Translations under genes and position numbers: made by a program
Assembly (NCBI GenBank): GCA_014706295.1
Contig: JACSVZ010000002.1
Location: 110,806,930 to 110,870,929, forward strand
Length of the DNA stretch: 64,000 nucleotides
Direction: 5' to 3'
From: Lycocorax pyrrhopterus obiensis
Taxonomy: Eukaryota > Chordata > Aves > Passeriformes > Paradisaeidae
Part shown: piece by piece, positions 36,436 through 47,652 of the stretch
Layout: every line of letters begins with the position of its first letter
Position numbering within the stretch: the first letter of the stretch is position 1
Notes under the pieces: model-generated
Told to the model about the DNA's origin: nothing
Seen by the model: only the letters and a program-made list of their open reading frames with translations
Database searches by the model: none

Positions 36436-37008
36436 AGTCATGATTTTACCCCAGCCTCCAGCTAAGTGCCACATAGCCACTTACTCATTTCTGCCTAGTG
36501 GGATGGGGAAGTGAAGTGAAAGAGGAAAAAGTGAAGAAACTCTTGTGTTGAGATAAAGAGTTTAATAAGGAAAGCACTCACCACTTCCCATTGATAGGTA
36601 GGTGTTCAGCCGTCCCCAAGAAAGCTGGAGTCCCCAAGAAAGCTGGAGTCCCTCACACATAATGGTGACTTGGGAAGACAAATGCCATCACTCGGAATGT
36701 CCTGCCCTTCCTTTTTCCTTCCCCCAGCTCCACAGGCCGAGCATGGTGCCTCATGGTGTGGGATATCCTTCTGGTCAGTCGGGGGTCAGCTGCCCCAGCT
36801 GTCTCCCCTCCCAACTTTTTGTGCACCCCCAATCTGCTCACTGGTGGGGTGGAGTGAGAGGCAGAAAAGGCCTTGACTCTGTGCACGCCCTGCTCATCAA
36901 TAATGAAAACGTCCCTCTATTAACAGTGTTTCTGGCACAGATCCAAGACATAGATCTATTCTAGCCACTGTGAAAAAAAATGAACTCTAAACCAAGCAAA
37001 ATCAGAAC
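36436..37008 (-). mobile_element. ERVL-type LTR, nearly full length
   Basis: Read on the minus strand, the LTR starts near 37,008 with a decayed form of the TGTCCTGGTTTTGGC start, then TAGAGTTCATTTT. It continues with a section containing AAGGCCTTTTCTGCCTCTCA (about 36,860), a GTGCACAAAAAGTTGGGAGG block (about 36,815) and TTATCTCAACACAAGAGTTT (about 36,550). It ends near 36,436 in a GGGGTAAAATCATGA block corresponding to the usual GGGGTTAAACCACGACA end. It is about 570 bases, heavily mutated, with no clear target duplication. An 18-bp unit is repeated twice at 36,612-36,647. Frames at 36,602-36,964 on either strand are products of its GC-richer body. Confidence 0.85.
36612..36647. repeat. Two exact tandem copies of an 18-bp unit
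   Basis: GTCCCCAAGAAAGCTGGA occurs twice in a row inside the minus-strand LTR, followed by a third partial GTCCC. A recent slippage event. Confidence 0.95.
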
Positions 37009-39603
37009 TGTAGATTAAATATCTTTGAACAACATTCTTTAAATTAAAAACCCCCTCGATATTTGACAGAATTAATTGATAAGACAATTGAAAATTTTGG
37101 AGGTTAAATTTTTGAGTGACAACTGGCAAGAAGAACAAATTCTTAGGTATAATTTTGATTAAGGATTCTGTTTATATTACAGGAACCAAAAGTTATGTAT
37201 AATTTTGTAAGCAGGCTTTAATTCTGGTATCAAGGTATGCGTGACAAGGTATATATTTGCCTTGAAAATCACACAATTCTTTTTGATTCTCACTCATTTG
37301 ATATTTATTTTCTTCTGGATCATGCCTAGCAAGAGACATTCCCTCAGCATTTTGGGAGGAGGTTTAGCTCTGCGTGAAATAAATATTGTCATCTCTTTAT
37401 TCTTATTTAGAAATGGCTCAATTATAGATGGGGATAGAGTGGATCCCAACTACTTCCTGCCTCATGATAACTGGAGAAGTGATGGTCCATAGTCAAAAGG
37501 GCACTTCAGGTTCTACTGCCTGCACTTACAATGTCTAGTGTTGGTGCTTTAAAGAAGGAGCCCATATCTGGCATATCTACCTAGTAGAAGACATTTGATG
37601 TCTCTTGCAGTTAAGTATAGTGGCAGATTATGTTGCAAGAGCTGTGTATTGTACCCTAGAGTAGCAAAGAGTAGACAATTTTTGTCTCTGGTGTGTTTCT
37701 ATTCACAGCATTATCTTTGCTATTTTCTCCTAGTAAAGGGTGTGAAAAGGAATGTCAAAATTCTGGGCACCTCATTTATGGGGAATAGGGAGCCCTACCC
37801 AGCTCTGTGTCACGAAGGTCTCCACTTCTAAGACAAAGGATAATTAATTTACACAAGTCCTCCCAGGATTCTGAAGGAAGAAGGGAGTCATTATTGTACA
37901 ACAATGATATTTCAAAGGCAGCAGGGTCTTCTGTGCATGGGTCTGTCTGTTGAGCAGTAGATATCACCAAAATGAGTTGACACATCAACCTGAGTCACAT
38001 AATTTCATTCCAAAGCAGTCCATTACTCTTAAAGTTTGAGAAATACAATTCAGTGAACACAAGTACCGTTTTAACACCATTGATACAAATAAAAATTTGG
38101 GGGTTTATAAATTACTTGCAGATGATTACACGTTCTCTTTGTCAGATCTGTTGTAAGTTATCATTATGAAGATAAAGATTCAAGCAACATTTGACTTCAG
38201 TAAAGCAGCTTCCAGGAGACAATCACAAAGTCTTACTTCCCTTCTCTCTCTCAGTGACTGTCTGCCTTTGGTCTTAGTCTCAAATTCTCCCTCATCTATC
38301 TGTCCTTAGTTTCAGGCTCTGCAAATCCTTTTTTCCTCCTCTCCTTCAGTGTCACTTCTCCTATAAAAAGTAGGATCTGTGTGCCGTTCTTACACTGCAT
38401 CTCTTTTCTATGTCTCACATCAGACTGTTCCAGATAATTGTCTCATCTGTCTTAGATTCATCAGGCTTTCAAGAAAGAGTTTATGAACTTCTAAAGAAAA
38501 CTAAAAGTCCTTTTCTGACTCCACTCCCTTTCACAACTTTCAGGATTGAGCTAAATAAAAAAAAAAGATAAAAAAGAAATATTTCCTTGAAAATATACTT
38601 CAATAAAATTAATTTTAGTGAACTCTTCAGGCTAAAATAACAGTGGGGACATGCTTTTTCACTTGATAGGTCTTCTCTTTTGGGTGATTAACATTCCAAT
38701 GAAATACATTCAAAAGCAGTGCAGAAACGCTTTTAAGAGTACTGCAGTTACTTTTGACCTATGTCTGACTCTTTGGCAGCAGTCAGTTTAAGTCAGTCAG
38801 ATGTATGAAAAAAATGGGTTTTTCTCCTTTGCAGGAAGACATTTGATGTTTCAAACAGCTTGACATTTCCAGTAGTTTTATGGCATTTATGAGAAAAATA
38901 TTATAATTCTGTGTCAATTTTTTGTTTTGCAGTATGGTATTGATTATAGTATTTTTTTTTCTTTTCTGATTGATATTTCATTAATGCATTGTTTCACTTT
39001 GTCTCTTTTTATTGTTTATGACTGCTCTAGCTGCCCTGGTTTCATGGTTCTATCATCATGTTGTGATATAAAAACCTAATCCTGTACAGAAGATTAGGTC
39101 ACGTGCCAGTGTTACGATCTCTCCACTATTTCATGAAGGAAGGCTGTGCTACTTCCTAAGAGAAGGACCATCCTAAGAGGGTCATGGCTTGTGTTTTATT
39201 ATTTTTTATTGTTCTTAGCATAAGTTCCACACAATTATTCAGATGTCTATGAAAAAGGACAGCTCATTTCTCCATAATTGTTCCCAGTCCCCATCGCAGA
39301 TTTTCATAACCATTTATATAAACATTCACATCTAAAAAACTGATGCCACACTGAGCTTTATGACTTTTATCTTCAGTTATCTTTTCCTCTGTGACTTAGA
39401 TGAAAACGCATTTCATTATCTCTAGATCCGCTCAACTATCTTTTTTTCTAATAATAAGAAACAATTCCATATACATGACAGCAGCCTTATCTTCCTCAAG
39501 CAAAAATATTATAGAAGGAGGTTCCTTAGATCAGGTTCTAGTAGTTTTTCCATGGGAAAGTTTGTTTCATGATGTAATATGACTTTATCATTTTTCCCAA
39601 TAC
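37009..39603. other. Unique non-coding stretch
   Basis: No gene or recognised transposon. Several short frames (37,241-37,988) show no family features. Confidence 0.55.
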
Positions 39604-39609
39604 TTATAG
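39604..39609. repeat. 6-bp target site duplication TTATAG, left copy
   Basis: It directly precedes TGTGCCGG at 39,610 and is repeated exactly at 40,675-40,680 beyond the other LTR. Six bases fits ERVK and alpharetrovirus-like integration. Confidence 0.75.
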
Positions 39610-39857
39610 TGTGCCGGAGCTCGCAGTCTTTTGAGTCTTGGATTATAATTTCTCAGTGCAGATCTCCAGCAACACACAGCAACCAGGAACAACCACCTCC
39701 TTTCCTCTGGCTCCTCCCAGGGCTTGATTTATAAGGCTAATGCCCACCCTGCAGCCACAGCTGTTTGTAGGAGGTTAATGAGCCAATAATTGGATCCTGG
39801 TCTTGAGTGAGAGTTTGGCTAGTGCATACCACTAGGGTTTAAATACATCATACAACG
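39610..39857 (-). repeat. 3' LTR of the compact ERVK-like element
   Basis: About 248 bp. On the plus strand it starts TGTGCCGGAGCTCGCAGTC and ends ATCATACAACG. It pairs with 40,417-40,674. The strict TG...CA rule would end it at 39,854. The trailing ACG is retained because the partner LTR has the similar AAG before its target duplication. Confidence 0.85.
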
Positions 39858-39870
39858 ATTCCCCCTTCTT
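39858..39870 (-). other. Polypurine tract of the ERVK-like element
   Basis: On the minus strand it reads AAGAAGGGGGAAT and abuts the 3' LTR. This is the expected position and composition for the plus-strand DNA synthesis primer of a retrovirus-type element. Confidence 0.75.
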
Positions 39871-39928
39871 GTTTTGCACTAGCCAAACTACATTTAATAT
39901 ATTTTTTAATCTTTTTAATAACTAACAA

Positions 39929-39976
39929 TTAAATTAATATTTTTTGACTAATAAATAACAAATTAATATTTTTTGA
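39929..39976. repeat. Tandem duplication inside the ERVK-like element
   Basis: AAATTAATATTTTTTGACT occurs twice with a short AT-rich spacer, within the interior next to the polypurine side. Confidence 0.8.
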
Positions 39977-40396
39977 CTCCATTTCTTTTCAAGACCTTTA
40001 AATTAGTTTTTCTCAGTTCCTGGTTGCTCACCTCTGCAGGTGTTTTTCATTTAATTCTTTTTTAAAGATTTTAAGAGGATATGCTGGAGGGCTTTAAATA
40101 TGGCCTGTTCTTTGTTGACAGACTCTTTTCCCTCCAGCCCCTGGTCTTCACCTCTTCTGGTGATAGTTGGGAGCTCTTCTGGTGACGGTCGGGAGCTCTT
40201 TCTGGGAGCCTTTTCTCGGCCTCCCGAGCTCCAAGAGAAGCCGTCTCGTGACTTCCCCCCGCTGTGGCCTGCAGTCCACACCTCTCTGGGTATGAACCAC
40301 TATAGTCCCACTGCGGCAGTTCTCACCCAGGTATAGATCTGGGAAGACCCCTTTTCCGGGTGCTCTGCCATGGCGGTTCTCACTCTGCGTGTTGGT

Positions 40397-40414
40397 ATCA
40401 CATCGGGGTCACCA
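40397..40414 (-). other. Primer binding site, tRNA-Trp type
   Basis: On the minus strand it reads TGGTGACCCCGATGTGAT, 2 bases after the 5' LTR. It differs by one base from the tRNA-Trp-complementary site used by avian alpharetroviruses. This fixes the element's orientation and its retroviral origin. Confidence 0.85.
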
Positions 40415-40416
40415 CT

Positions 40417-40674
40417 TGTGCCGGAGCTCGCAGTCTTCTGATCCTTGGATTATGATTTCTCAGCACAGAGCTCCAGCAGCTCTCAGCAACCAGGAACAAC
40501 CACCTCCACCTTTGGCTCCTCCCAGGGCTTGATTTATAGGGCTAATGCCCGCCCTGCAGCCACAGCTGTTTGTGGGAGGTTAATGAGCCAATAATTGGAT
40601 CCTGGTGTGGATCCTGGTCTTGAGTGAGAGTTTGGCTAATGCATACCAACAGGGTTTAAATACATTATACAAAG
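40417..40674 (-). repeat. 5' LTR of the compact ERVK-like element
   Basis: About 258 bp, pairs with 39,610-39,857. It contains an extra 12-base direct duplication (TGTGGATCCTGG near 40,604-40,616) absent from the other LTR. AAG precedes the target duplication at the right edge; the strict TG...CA rule would end it at 40,671. Confidence 0.85.
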
Positions 40675-40680
40675 TTATAG
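40675..40680. repeat. 6-bp target site duplication TTATAG, right copy
   Basis: Exact match to 39,604-39,609. Confidence 0.75.
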
Positions 40681-41604
40681 TGCATGTTTCTTTTTGAAGA
40701 ATTTATTCTTCTGTGTCCTATCACCTGTCACTGCATCATGGAATTAAACGCAGCCACATTTTTCCCAGTAACTTTTTATCACTTTATTTTTGCCTCTGTT
40801 TATTTTGGAGATTGCAAAGTAGTTTAGTAGCTGATTCTGCAACTAGAATTTCATAAGAAGGCTGCTCTTACTTCACCATGAATTATGTTGTACAATGCAG
40901 AATTTGGTGTGAAATACATTGGCATTCCATCTACAAAATAAGACGAAAGGGTTTTGTAATGGGAAGTAATGCTCAGAGAGACCTGGAATGCACCTCACTG
41001 TCTAGCAACAGAAACAAATTTACTGCTGAGACTGCTGCAAAAGGCAATAGTAAGGTAAAAATTCTGTTCTAACACAAAAAAAATCAACTAGTGTTTATGT
41101 CACAATCAATCTGATTCAAGATCCTTTACAGTATTTATTTATTTATTTTTTCTTCCCTTGCAAGTAATTTTTCAGGTTTCATCTGTAAATGACTTGTGAG
41201 GCCTAATTTTACGAAAAACTATTTGAAGGCTGCAAATGAGGTTGCTGGGGATAAACTGAATCACCAATAGAGGGAGCATCACGCTTGAGCTGTTCAGATT
41301 ACCCAGTATTTTGAGAACAGGTGATTAAGATAATGTCCCAAAGGAAAGACAGAAAGAAACAACTGACAAAATAGATACAGTTTTAGCTACTATTTACTTG
41401 GTTTCCAAAAATTAATTCAAAAGTTAATTAAAGTGTCTGATTAACATGAAGCTCACTGGCAATTTCAGGAAGACATAGAGGAAAGAATACTGGATTAAGA
41501 AACAGAAGATTCTTCTACCAGTAAGGGTTTGCTTATTTGGGAGGACAGCAAAAATGCCAGCCTTAGAAAGGGTAGAAAGTAGGATGAATGGAGATGTTCA
41601 CTAA
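40681..41604. other. Unique non-coding stretch
   Basis: No gene. A short (TTTA)n run lies at about 41,133-41,152. A 64-codon plus frame at 40,878-41,072 is unrecognised. Confidence 0.55.
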
Positions 41605-41765
41605 CATAGAATCATAGAATGGTTTGTGTTGAAAGGGACTTTAAAGATCATCTGGTTCCAACTCCCTGCCATGGGCAGGGGAACCTTTCACTAGACCAGG
41701 TTGTTTAGAGCTCAATCTAACCTGGTTTTAAACCCTTCCAGGGATGGGGCATACACGAGTTCTCT
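41605..41765 (-). mobile_element. CR1 LINE, short 3' fragment with intact terminus
   Basis: The plus strand opens CATAGAATCATAGAATGG, then TTGAAAGGGACTTTAAAGAT, CATCTGGTTCCAACTCCCTG and CCATGGGCAGGGGAACC. This is a short antisense CR1 that fades after CTTCCAGGGATGGGGC near 41,750. Confidence 0.92.
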
Positions 41766-44700
41766 TTCAACAATTTCTATTAATTAGGATGCCCTTTTCT
41801 CCCCTTGTTACAGTGGATTTACAAGATACATTTTTGAGAATTTTCTTCTGGCATACTTTATAGTTCTAAATAACTTTACCATATTCTAATAGAATTTGGG
41901 GCTTAACTTCTTTGGTTCTCTTCAGTAGTAAATAAAAAGAAAACAAAAATAAGGCATAAATTCCATCATTTTATGTCAAGGACATCTGCTAAATAGTTTT
42001 GAATTTATTCCCTCTTCCTGTCATTCCATTCAAAGAGGGTAGCAGATGGTGTGGAACCATCACATAAAATACCTTAGTCTTTTTTTTTGTTTACAGGTAT
42101 TCTAAAAAATCTGTCTATAGATCCCTGTTAACTAGATACTCTGTAGGACACCAATAAAGTTAGGTGAGTATAATTAACAATTAATGACTCACATCCTGAT
42201 GTCTTCACTTATTTTAAATTATAGAGCCTTTACCAGTGGGAAATCCTCCCTGAAGCATTACCAGAGCATGGAATGAATAAAAAGACCATTAAAGTTTCAG
42301 AATTTTCTCTAATAAACTATTATTACTTTCACTTTCAGCTTGTGCTGTGTGAAATTATAACTGTTTTAGAAACAAACAACATTCTTTGGTGAAATTTAGT
42401 TTCATGTAAGTCTACGTGTTGCCAGTTACCTTTGTGTAAAAGGATCTGCAAATAAATACAGTGCCAGGAACAGCCACTGAAGGAAGGAATTATAAAAGAC
42501 AACATGGAATATTGATTACAAATTCTCCTTGAGACCTTGTCCTCTGACGTTTTAATGAGAAAGTTATTCTGAAGTTGTGCGTGCTACATAGCCCTTGGCA
42601 TTTAACTTAAATGCCCTAGTTAGAAAACCATGATCAATTAAGAGAGAGGGAGAGAAAACAAATTAGTCACAAAGAGGTTCAGAGTTGCAAAATTAGTCCC
42701 CAGTCTTACCCCTTTTTTCAGGCAGAGCTCATCTTAGTACAGAGTGATCTTCAGAAGACAAACCAAGCAGTGTCAGCGGCTGAAGGTGGGTGTCACGAAT
42801 GCCTCTGAAGGATTTCTGTTAAGACAGAGTGGGAAAAAACATCGTATGTCATTTGTGTTTCAGCAAATCTACGTCAGCTCAGATTTTGAATCAAGGTTTT
42901 TTATTGCTTATGCAATATAATTATGTGCGTACAATAAGCAGGGTAAGACTTGCAAGGATTATGGTTTAGTACTGCTGAATTGCAAACAAACACAAAAGCA
43001 GGAAACAGCAGCTGAAATAAGTGCTCAAACTAACTTCTAAACCAAGAGGCAATTTCATTTCACTGTTTAGTCTGTTTTACTAAAATGTGGTTAGTAACAA
43101 CAGTTGGGATACCATTCAAATAAGTGTCATATAGTTATATTTTTTCCCAATTAAAAATATTTTTATGACTTTGATATAAGAAAAGGACTTAGATAATGTT
43201 CTAGTATGGAGAAGTTTTTACTCGTGTTTGTGAACAAAATAACAAATGTTAGTAGATAATTTACAATTTAAGATTGAACACACTAATAAATTCTATCTAA
43301 AAGCTGTAGAGAAACTCATTTTTATTAATGGGCTATAGCCTGAGCATGTAGAAATGCAAGCCTTCAGAAAAAAATGGCCATGGGATATTTCTGGAGCATC
43401 AGACTCTAAGGTTAATGTGTTTGGGAGTTTAACATGAATTTTAATGGGTTTTTAAAGGTGTAGTTTGTTTTTTGTTTTCCATTATTTTTTGAGAAAATAG
43501 CAGATGCATGGAATTTTAAAGCTGTCTATTAAACTCCAAGAGATGACCTGTAAATATGAAAGTAAATTAGAGAACTAAGACTGTCTTTGTAGCTTTTGTG
43601 TGAGCTTTGGTCTCAGACACAGAAGTTTCCTATAACTTACTCCATTTTGACCTTGACAACAAAAACACCACCAAAGACACATGAGGGAGAAAAATGCCAG
43701 CAAAAACCTGTGATGAGGGCACAACAGAAGAAAGGCAGGACATCTGTTAAGTGTGCATTGCTTTTTATTCTTACATCAAGCAAGCTGAGAAAAAAAAGTT
43801 TTCATATCCGTAAGATGACAGGTTTCTTTCATCACACAAGAACAACTTAGAAGTTAAAGCAGATTTTGCTGTTGACTTCAAGTACAGACGGAATTTTCTT
43901 TGCTCTTCTTGTTTATGATGTAGAGATGGAAAATCAAGGAATGGTCTTAAGGAAATTATTCAAGTGAAATCTAAGAGGATGCTGAGCTCATAGGGACCAG
44001 GAAAAGTGTCAGATTAATTTCAAGGATTTTAAACCTGTTTTAGACTCTATGTTTGTGCCTATGTTTTCCTTTTAGAAAATAATTTGTAGCTAGTAAGAAA
44101 GTCAGTCTGCAGGTTTTTGCTAGTAAAAAATCTTTTCCTGTGTTTCAGAGACCTGATTTGATTCAAATACATGAAAATTGTTTAATTCTGCAAAGGTTCA
44201 TTGTCCAGCATTTTCTTTTGAGCACACTGATGGTTACCTGCTTGGAAAATCTGTCGCAGTAGCTAAAGACATTTTTTTGTCCTACGGGATGTGACTAAAT
44301 CACTCCTTCCACATTTCTTTTTTTTTTATCTTCATGTGGCATTTCTTTCTTTTAACATTTCTACTTGTCATTCTGCTGTTCATTTGCTTTTGCAATACCC
44401 AATTTTACAGATAGATGATTAAAATTCTGATTATTACACAAGCAGGACTTCCGTACTCAACACAGAAGTCAGACAGAAAATTCATTTGATGACTAATGGT
44501 ATGTCTGTGCAATCTTGTTATTTTAAAACACATTCCAGCATCCCATTATGGAAAAAGTAATGAAATCAGCTGAGTAGAACAGGTTCTGTTAAAATAAACA
44601 AAAGTGCCAATAGGGAATTTCTGTCCTATTTTGAGGCCAGAATGTTTAAAGAATTCTGCTGTTCTCACTTTTAAATAACTTCAATAAGATCTAAATTAAT

Positions 44701-45639
44701 TAGGAGTTTGATTCCTGAATGCATATATTACCGCCCTCAGCTACTTCAGCCAACTCTTATACACAGGCTTTTAAGCACAGTTCATAAATGGTGATGCTAT
44801 TAGGCAGAAATGGGTACTGCTGACTTGTTTTTATAATTTCAGAATTTCCCTTTCTTGTAAATCTGTGACAAAGTGCTGTAAAACATACACTTCAAAGCCA
44901 TACAGCTTGCTATGCTAATCTGACCCAGTTGTTCAGACTGACCAGGCTATATCATTAGCATACAGAAAAGGTTATTCTTGATCTATAAACATCATCCTCC
45001 ATTGTATTTAAGACAAAAAGATACCCAAGATAGCATATATTCACAACTAAACAATTTTATATTTGTAGATAATGAGCATCTAGTTCTTGAAATGCAATTT
45101 CAAACCAGTAGATACATTTTTGTGTGTCAAAAAGAATCTGTCCACTGATAGGAATTTTGTTTTTCTAAGTACCTTGCATTATTATTAATGTACAGCTTCT
45201 TCTCTGAAAGGCCTTCTCATCTGACTGGCATTAAAACATCCACCTAAAAAAGCACAGAGATCTTTTCTATAAAAATTTTCAATCTCAAATGTTAAGAGCA
45301 TGAAGACAACATACTAATACAGTCATGTCACTAAATGCATTTAAAAGGCTTCTTTGGTGATTTAAGCTGTCTCCAGAGATGGAATTTGTAGGTGGAAGAC
45401 AACAAAATCTACAATTATAGAAAAGATCTTAAAAACCCCTAAGACAGACCAAATCTCTTATCTTAAATTTTGACTAATACTATTTGTATTTTTCAGTACT
45501 TAGTAGTTAGGAATATACGTCACGTACATACTTAACTTTTTAAAACAGAAGATGCCAATTCTTAATTTAAGTCCTACATTAAGAGTCAACTCCTTGCAGA
45601 GAAGAAACACAGAATCAGGTTGCAATTAAGGTTTCATCC
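41766..45639. other. Unique non-coding stretch
   Basis: No gene or recognised transposon. Positions about 44,850-45,010 have low-repeat, mixed-composition sequence that could be conserved non-coding DNA, unproven. Confidence 0.5.
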
Positions 45640-46350
45640 CTTGTCTTCCAATCTCTCCTTCCCTTTTGGTCCAGAGTGACAGTTTTCCATGCCTTAATTA
45701 TGCCTCCCCGGATGGGAGAGATTTTCCAGAGTCCTTGCCTGGACTCTGTAGACGAACGGGACTTTTCTACACTTTTTGCTTTCAGATAGTTGTTTATTAA
45801 GTCTTATCAGAGAAGCTGAGCCACGGACATGACTCCCAGTAGAGAATGCTAGAGAAAAGGCGAATTATCAAGATAACACCGTTCTTTTAAAGGTAAATCA
45901 CCCAATGAAAACCCAAAACAAAAGATATTTTTACTTTTCTACCAATGTTCAACAAATCTTTCTGTCACGTAGAAGGAACTGCGGAATTTTTCACCCAATC
46001 CTCTCAATCCACTTTTGCTGCAGAACATGGAGTAGTAGAAGAAGAAGAAGAAGGTCTGGAGAACAACACAATCCTCCATTTTGAAGTTTTTTGCTTTTTG
46101 TCTATTTACTATATTAACAAACCCAACACCTCTAAATTTTCACCCTGTGACAATTCTTACATAATGTTCTATCACCTAATTCACACCAGTGTAGATTCTA
46201 TTTCTTCCCAGAGGGTAGGCAATTTTCTCCACGGACGAAGGTCAAAGACAGGGCTGTCCAGCGGGGTAGAATCCTTCAAAACAGGCAGAGAAATACTCCC
46301 TGCACTTAGGACTCCCACACAAAGGAAATACTGTCAGCTGTCAATTGTCA
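45640..46350 (-). mobile_element. Probable LTR retroelement fragment, family uncertain
   Basis: Texture and order resemble an avian ERV LTR in minus orientation. An AATAAA signal (complement of TTTATT at 45,793-45,798) lies toward the minus-strand 3' side, and the trailing part includes GTCCCGTTCGTCTACAGAG. The other edge reads TGTGACAATTGACAGCTGAC on the minus strand, a plausible LTR start. A (GAA)n-like run lies at about 46,031-46,054. No target duplication was found. The 189-codon plus-strand frame at 45,945-46,514, the longest in the window, runs antisense across it and shows no domain. Confidence 0.45.
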
Positions 46351-47379
46351 CAGACTGTTTGGGTTGGTTATGTTTTATGTTGGATCCTGCAGCTAGAAGT
46401 CATACTAATCCCACTTTCTGTCTGCCTCTACCCTCACTATCTATCTGTATCATAAGAAGAGTACAAAGGGACAACATTTGCTGTCAGTCCATTACTCATC
46501 CTGGGCAGACATGAGAGCAAGCAGGCTTTAATTAAACACAAATATTCTAAATATATTTTAGAAGCTTTTCCATTGGTTCTAACATCAATCTTGGAGAGTT
46601 CCGTAAGAACAGTAGCTACTTTTTAATGCAAAAACTGCTATTGTTTTAGAAAAATAAGTTCAACTGTTGACTCTCATTTCTTCATGAAATGTAAAAGAAA
46701 TTACTGTTTATGAGGAGAGAAAAGAATTTCACTGCAGATGTTTTTCTGTCTGTACATCTTAAGACAAAATGACCTCCTTTTACTGTTTATTTTTAATAAA
46801 AAATCTTCTGATTAAGCAAGTCAGCTTGTGTAAAAAATTGCATTAGGCTGAGATTTTTGAAAATAGCATTTCCTCACTGTATCATCCTGTTAGATGCTAC
46901 TGATATTAGACTTAGCCCTCTGCATGCTCTTGTTTAGAACAAATCAGCACAGCCTTGGAAAGGAATGTGTGATCAGAGCTCGCCTTTTTGGGGGAGAAGC
47001 CAGGTAATTTGAAGAACAGATTTTCTGATTTACACTTTTGCCATTCGCTATGTAAACTCCAATTGGAAGTGCAAATGGTGTGATTTCAAAATGTTTTTGT
47101 TAAAAGGCAGGAAAATGAAGTAGCTTTCAAGTATTAAAAAAGCTCCCAACTCTTTTCTCAGTGAGACCTTCATTCTGTTACACTTGGACTAGAATGAGCA
47201 TTGCCATACATTAGTTAATTACTCCATCTATTATAATCTAATCTTAACCTAGAGAGACTACATTGAAATTCTATTATAAATTTCACTCTGAAGAAGGGAA
47301 ACAGAAATAATAATATTGAGCTCAATATGTTTTGATTCCTTAACTTTCCCAGTTATGGGAAAAATCTATGCCAAAATCT
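46351..47379. other. Unique non-coding stretch
   Basis: No gene. Positions about 46,790-47,230 have few simple repeats and several TAATTA, ATTA and CCAAT-like motifs, so a conserved non-coding element is possible. Confidence 0.45.
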
Positions 47380-47652
47380 GAGGGACAAGAGGAAATGGCC
47401 TTAAGATGAGGCTGGAGATATTCAGATTAGACATTAGAAAAGTTTTCTTCACTGTTAGGGTGGTCAGGCATTGGAATAGGTTGCCCAGGGAGGTGGTGGA
47501 GTCACCCTCCCTGGAGGTGTTTAAGAGACTTCTGAATGTGGTGCTGGGTGATATGGTTTAGCGGTTTAGAGGTTACAGTGACATTGCTGATTTAATGGTT
47601 GGACTGGATGATCTTGAAGGTCTCTTCCAACCCTGATGATTCTATGATTTTA
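47380..47652 (+). mobile_element. CR1 LINE, 3' fragment with intact terminus
   Basis: The plus-strand CR1 includes GAGGAAATGGCCTTAAGATG, CATTGGAATAGGTTGCCCAG, GTGGAGTCACCCTCCCTGGA, TTGGACTGGATGATCTTGAA and CTCTTCCAACCCTGATGATT, ending ATTCTATGATTTTAT. About 270 bases, one of the better preserved copies here. Confidence 0.94.

Larger units (their letters stand above)
39610..40674 (-). mobile_element. Compact ERVK-like element with two LTRs, no gag/pol
   Basis: A complete retroelement of about 1,065 bp is bounded by two direct LTRs (39,610-39,857 and 40,417-40,674) and a TTATAG target duplication. The sense strand is minus. Just inside the right LTR lies an 18-base complement of a tRNA-Trp-type primer binding site (40,397-40,414), and just inside the left LTR a polypurine tract (39,858-39,870). 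The 559-bp interior is too short for gag, pro, pol or env. A 76-codon minus frame at 40,051-40,281 is the only sizeable frame and could be a gag-leader remnant. The element must have been mobilised by proteins supplied elsewhere, or is a deletion derivative of a larger ERVK. The LTRs differ at about 20 positions by eye (about 8%), so insertion was not recent. Confidence 0.85.

Noticed and set aside
40051..40281. 76-codon frame as a functional gag gene
   Set aside because: It is on the sense strand of the ERVK-like element but far too short, with no recognisable matrix, capsid or nucleocapsid motif; at most a leader remnant.
45945..46514. 189-codon plus-strand open frame as a gene
   Set aside because: Longest frame in the window, but it has no recognisable domain, an acidic run encoded by a GAA-type repeat, and lies antisense over an LTR-like block.
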